The notes under the pieces were generated by a model. That model was not told the origin of the DNA. It saw only the letters and a list, made by a program, of their open reading frames with translations, and ran no database searches. The position numbers were made by a program, and so were the translations under genes. A stretch of 7,581 bases of DNA, taken from positions 2,906 to 10,486 of the forward strand of contig JAUNBO010000057.1 of NCBI GenBank assembly GCA_030527065.1, given 5' to 3'. Positions 7,578-7,581 of this stretch are shown one piece after another. Position 1 is the stretch's first letter, and every line of letters begins with the position of its first letter. This DNA comes from Bacillota bacterium (GTDB taxonomy: Bacteria > Bacillota > Clostridia > Peptostreptococcales > Anaerovoracaceae).

Positions 7578-7581
7578 AAAA

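Noticed and set aside
1..7581. Search for a novel accessory system, mobile element, CRISPR array or RNA gene
   Set aside because: Both strands are accounted for by two core housekeeping genes with intact motifs; no repeats, integrase or transposase traces, or tRNA/rRNA-like segments were seen.

Overview
The window is a conserved housekeeping segment read entirely from the minus strand. It holds the bacterial RNA polymerase core operon genes rpoB (beta, complete) and rpoC (beta', complete at the 5' end and cut by the window edge just before its C-terminus). The composition is GC-rich (roughly 55-60% by eye). Several features point to Bacillota, class Clostridia. The ribosome binding sites are strong AGGAGGT-type sequences. 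RpoC lacks the large trigger-loop insertion (SI3) of Proteobacteria. The RpoB beta lobe, as I recall Clostridium sequences, carries the Clostridia-type stretch around residues 390-440. I cannot name the genus; a GC-rich gut-type clostridial lineage is an inference.

Layout, in transcription order from high to low coordinates. Positions 7581-7497 are an AT-rich leader with a strong-looking sigma-A promoter (TTGACG, 17 bp spacer, TATTAT with a TG extension) and a ribosome binding site. Positions 7496-3663 are rpoB (1277 residues). A 14-nt gap containing a ribosome binding site that overlaps the rpoB stop leads into rpoC, which starts with GTG at 3648. I translated rpoC codon by codon from 3648 to 1; it is open throughout (1216 codons) with no stop in the window. 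Probably only a few residues of the acidic tail are missing.

Together the two genes encode the two large subunits that form the active-site cleft of RNA polymerase. All catalytic and zinc-binding signatures I checked are intact. The adjacent genes normally found in this cluster (rplL upstream, rpsL downstream) would lie outside the window.

I do not see a previously undescribed system here. The points worth a second look are a roughly 44-residue charged insertion in the RpoB beta lobe, a lysine at the beta' position linked to fidaxomicin sensitivity, a promoter with a tandem repeat through its -35 element, acidic C-terminal tails on both subunits, and a marked shortage of TCGA with matching Ile codon choice. 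The very long plus-strand open frames opposite both genes are antisense shadows.
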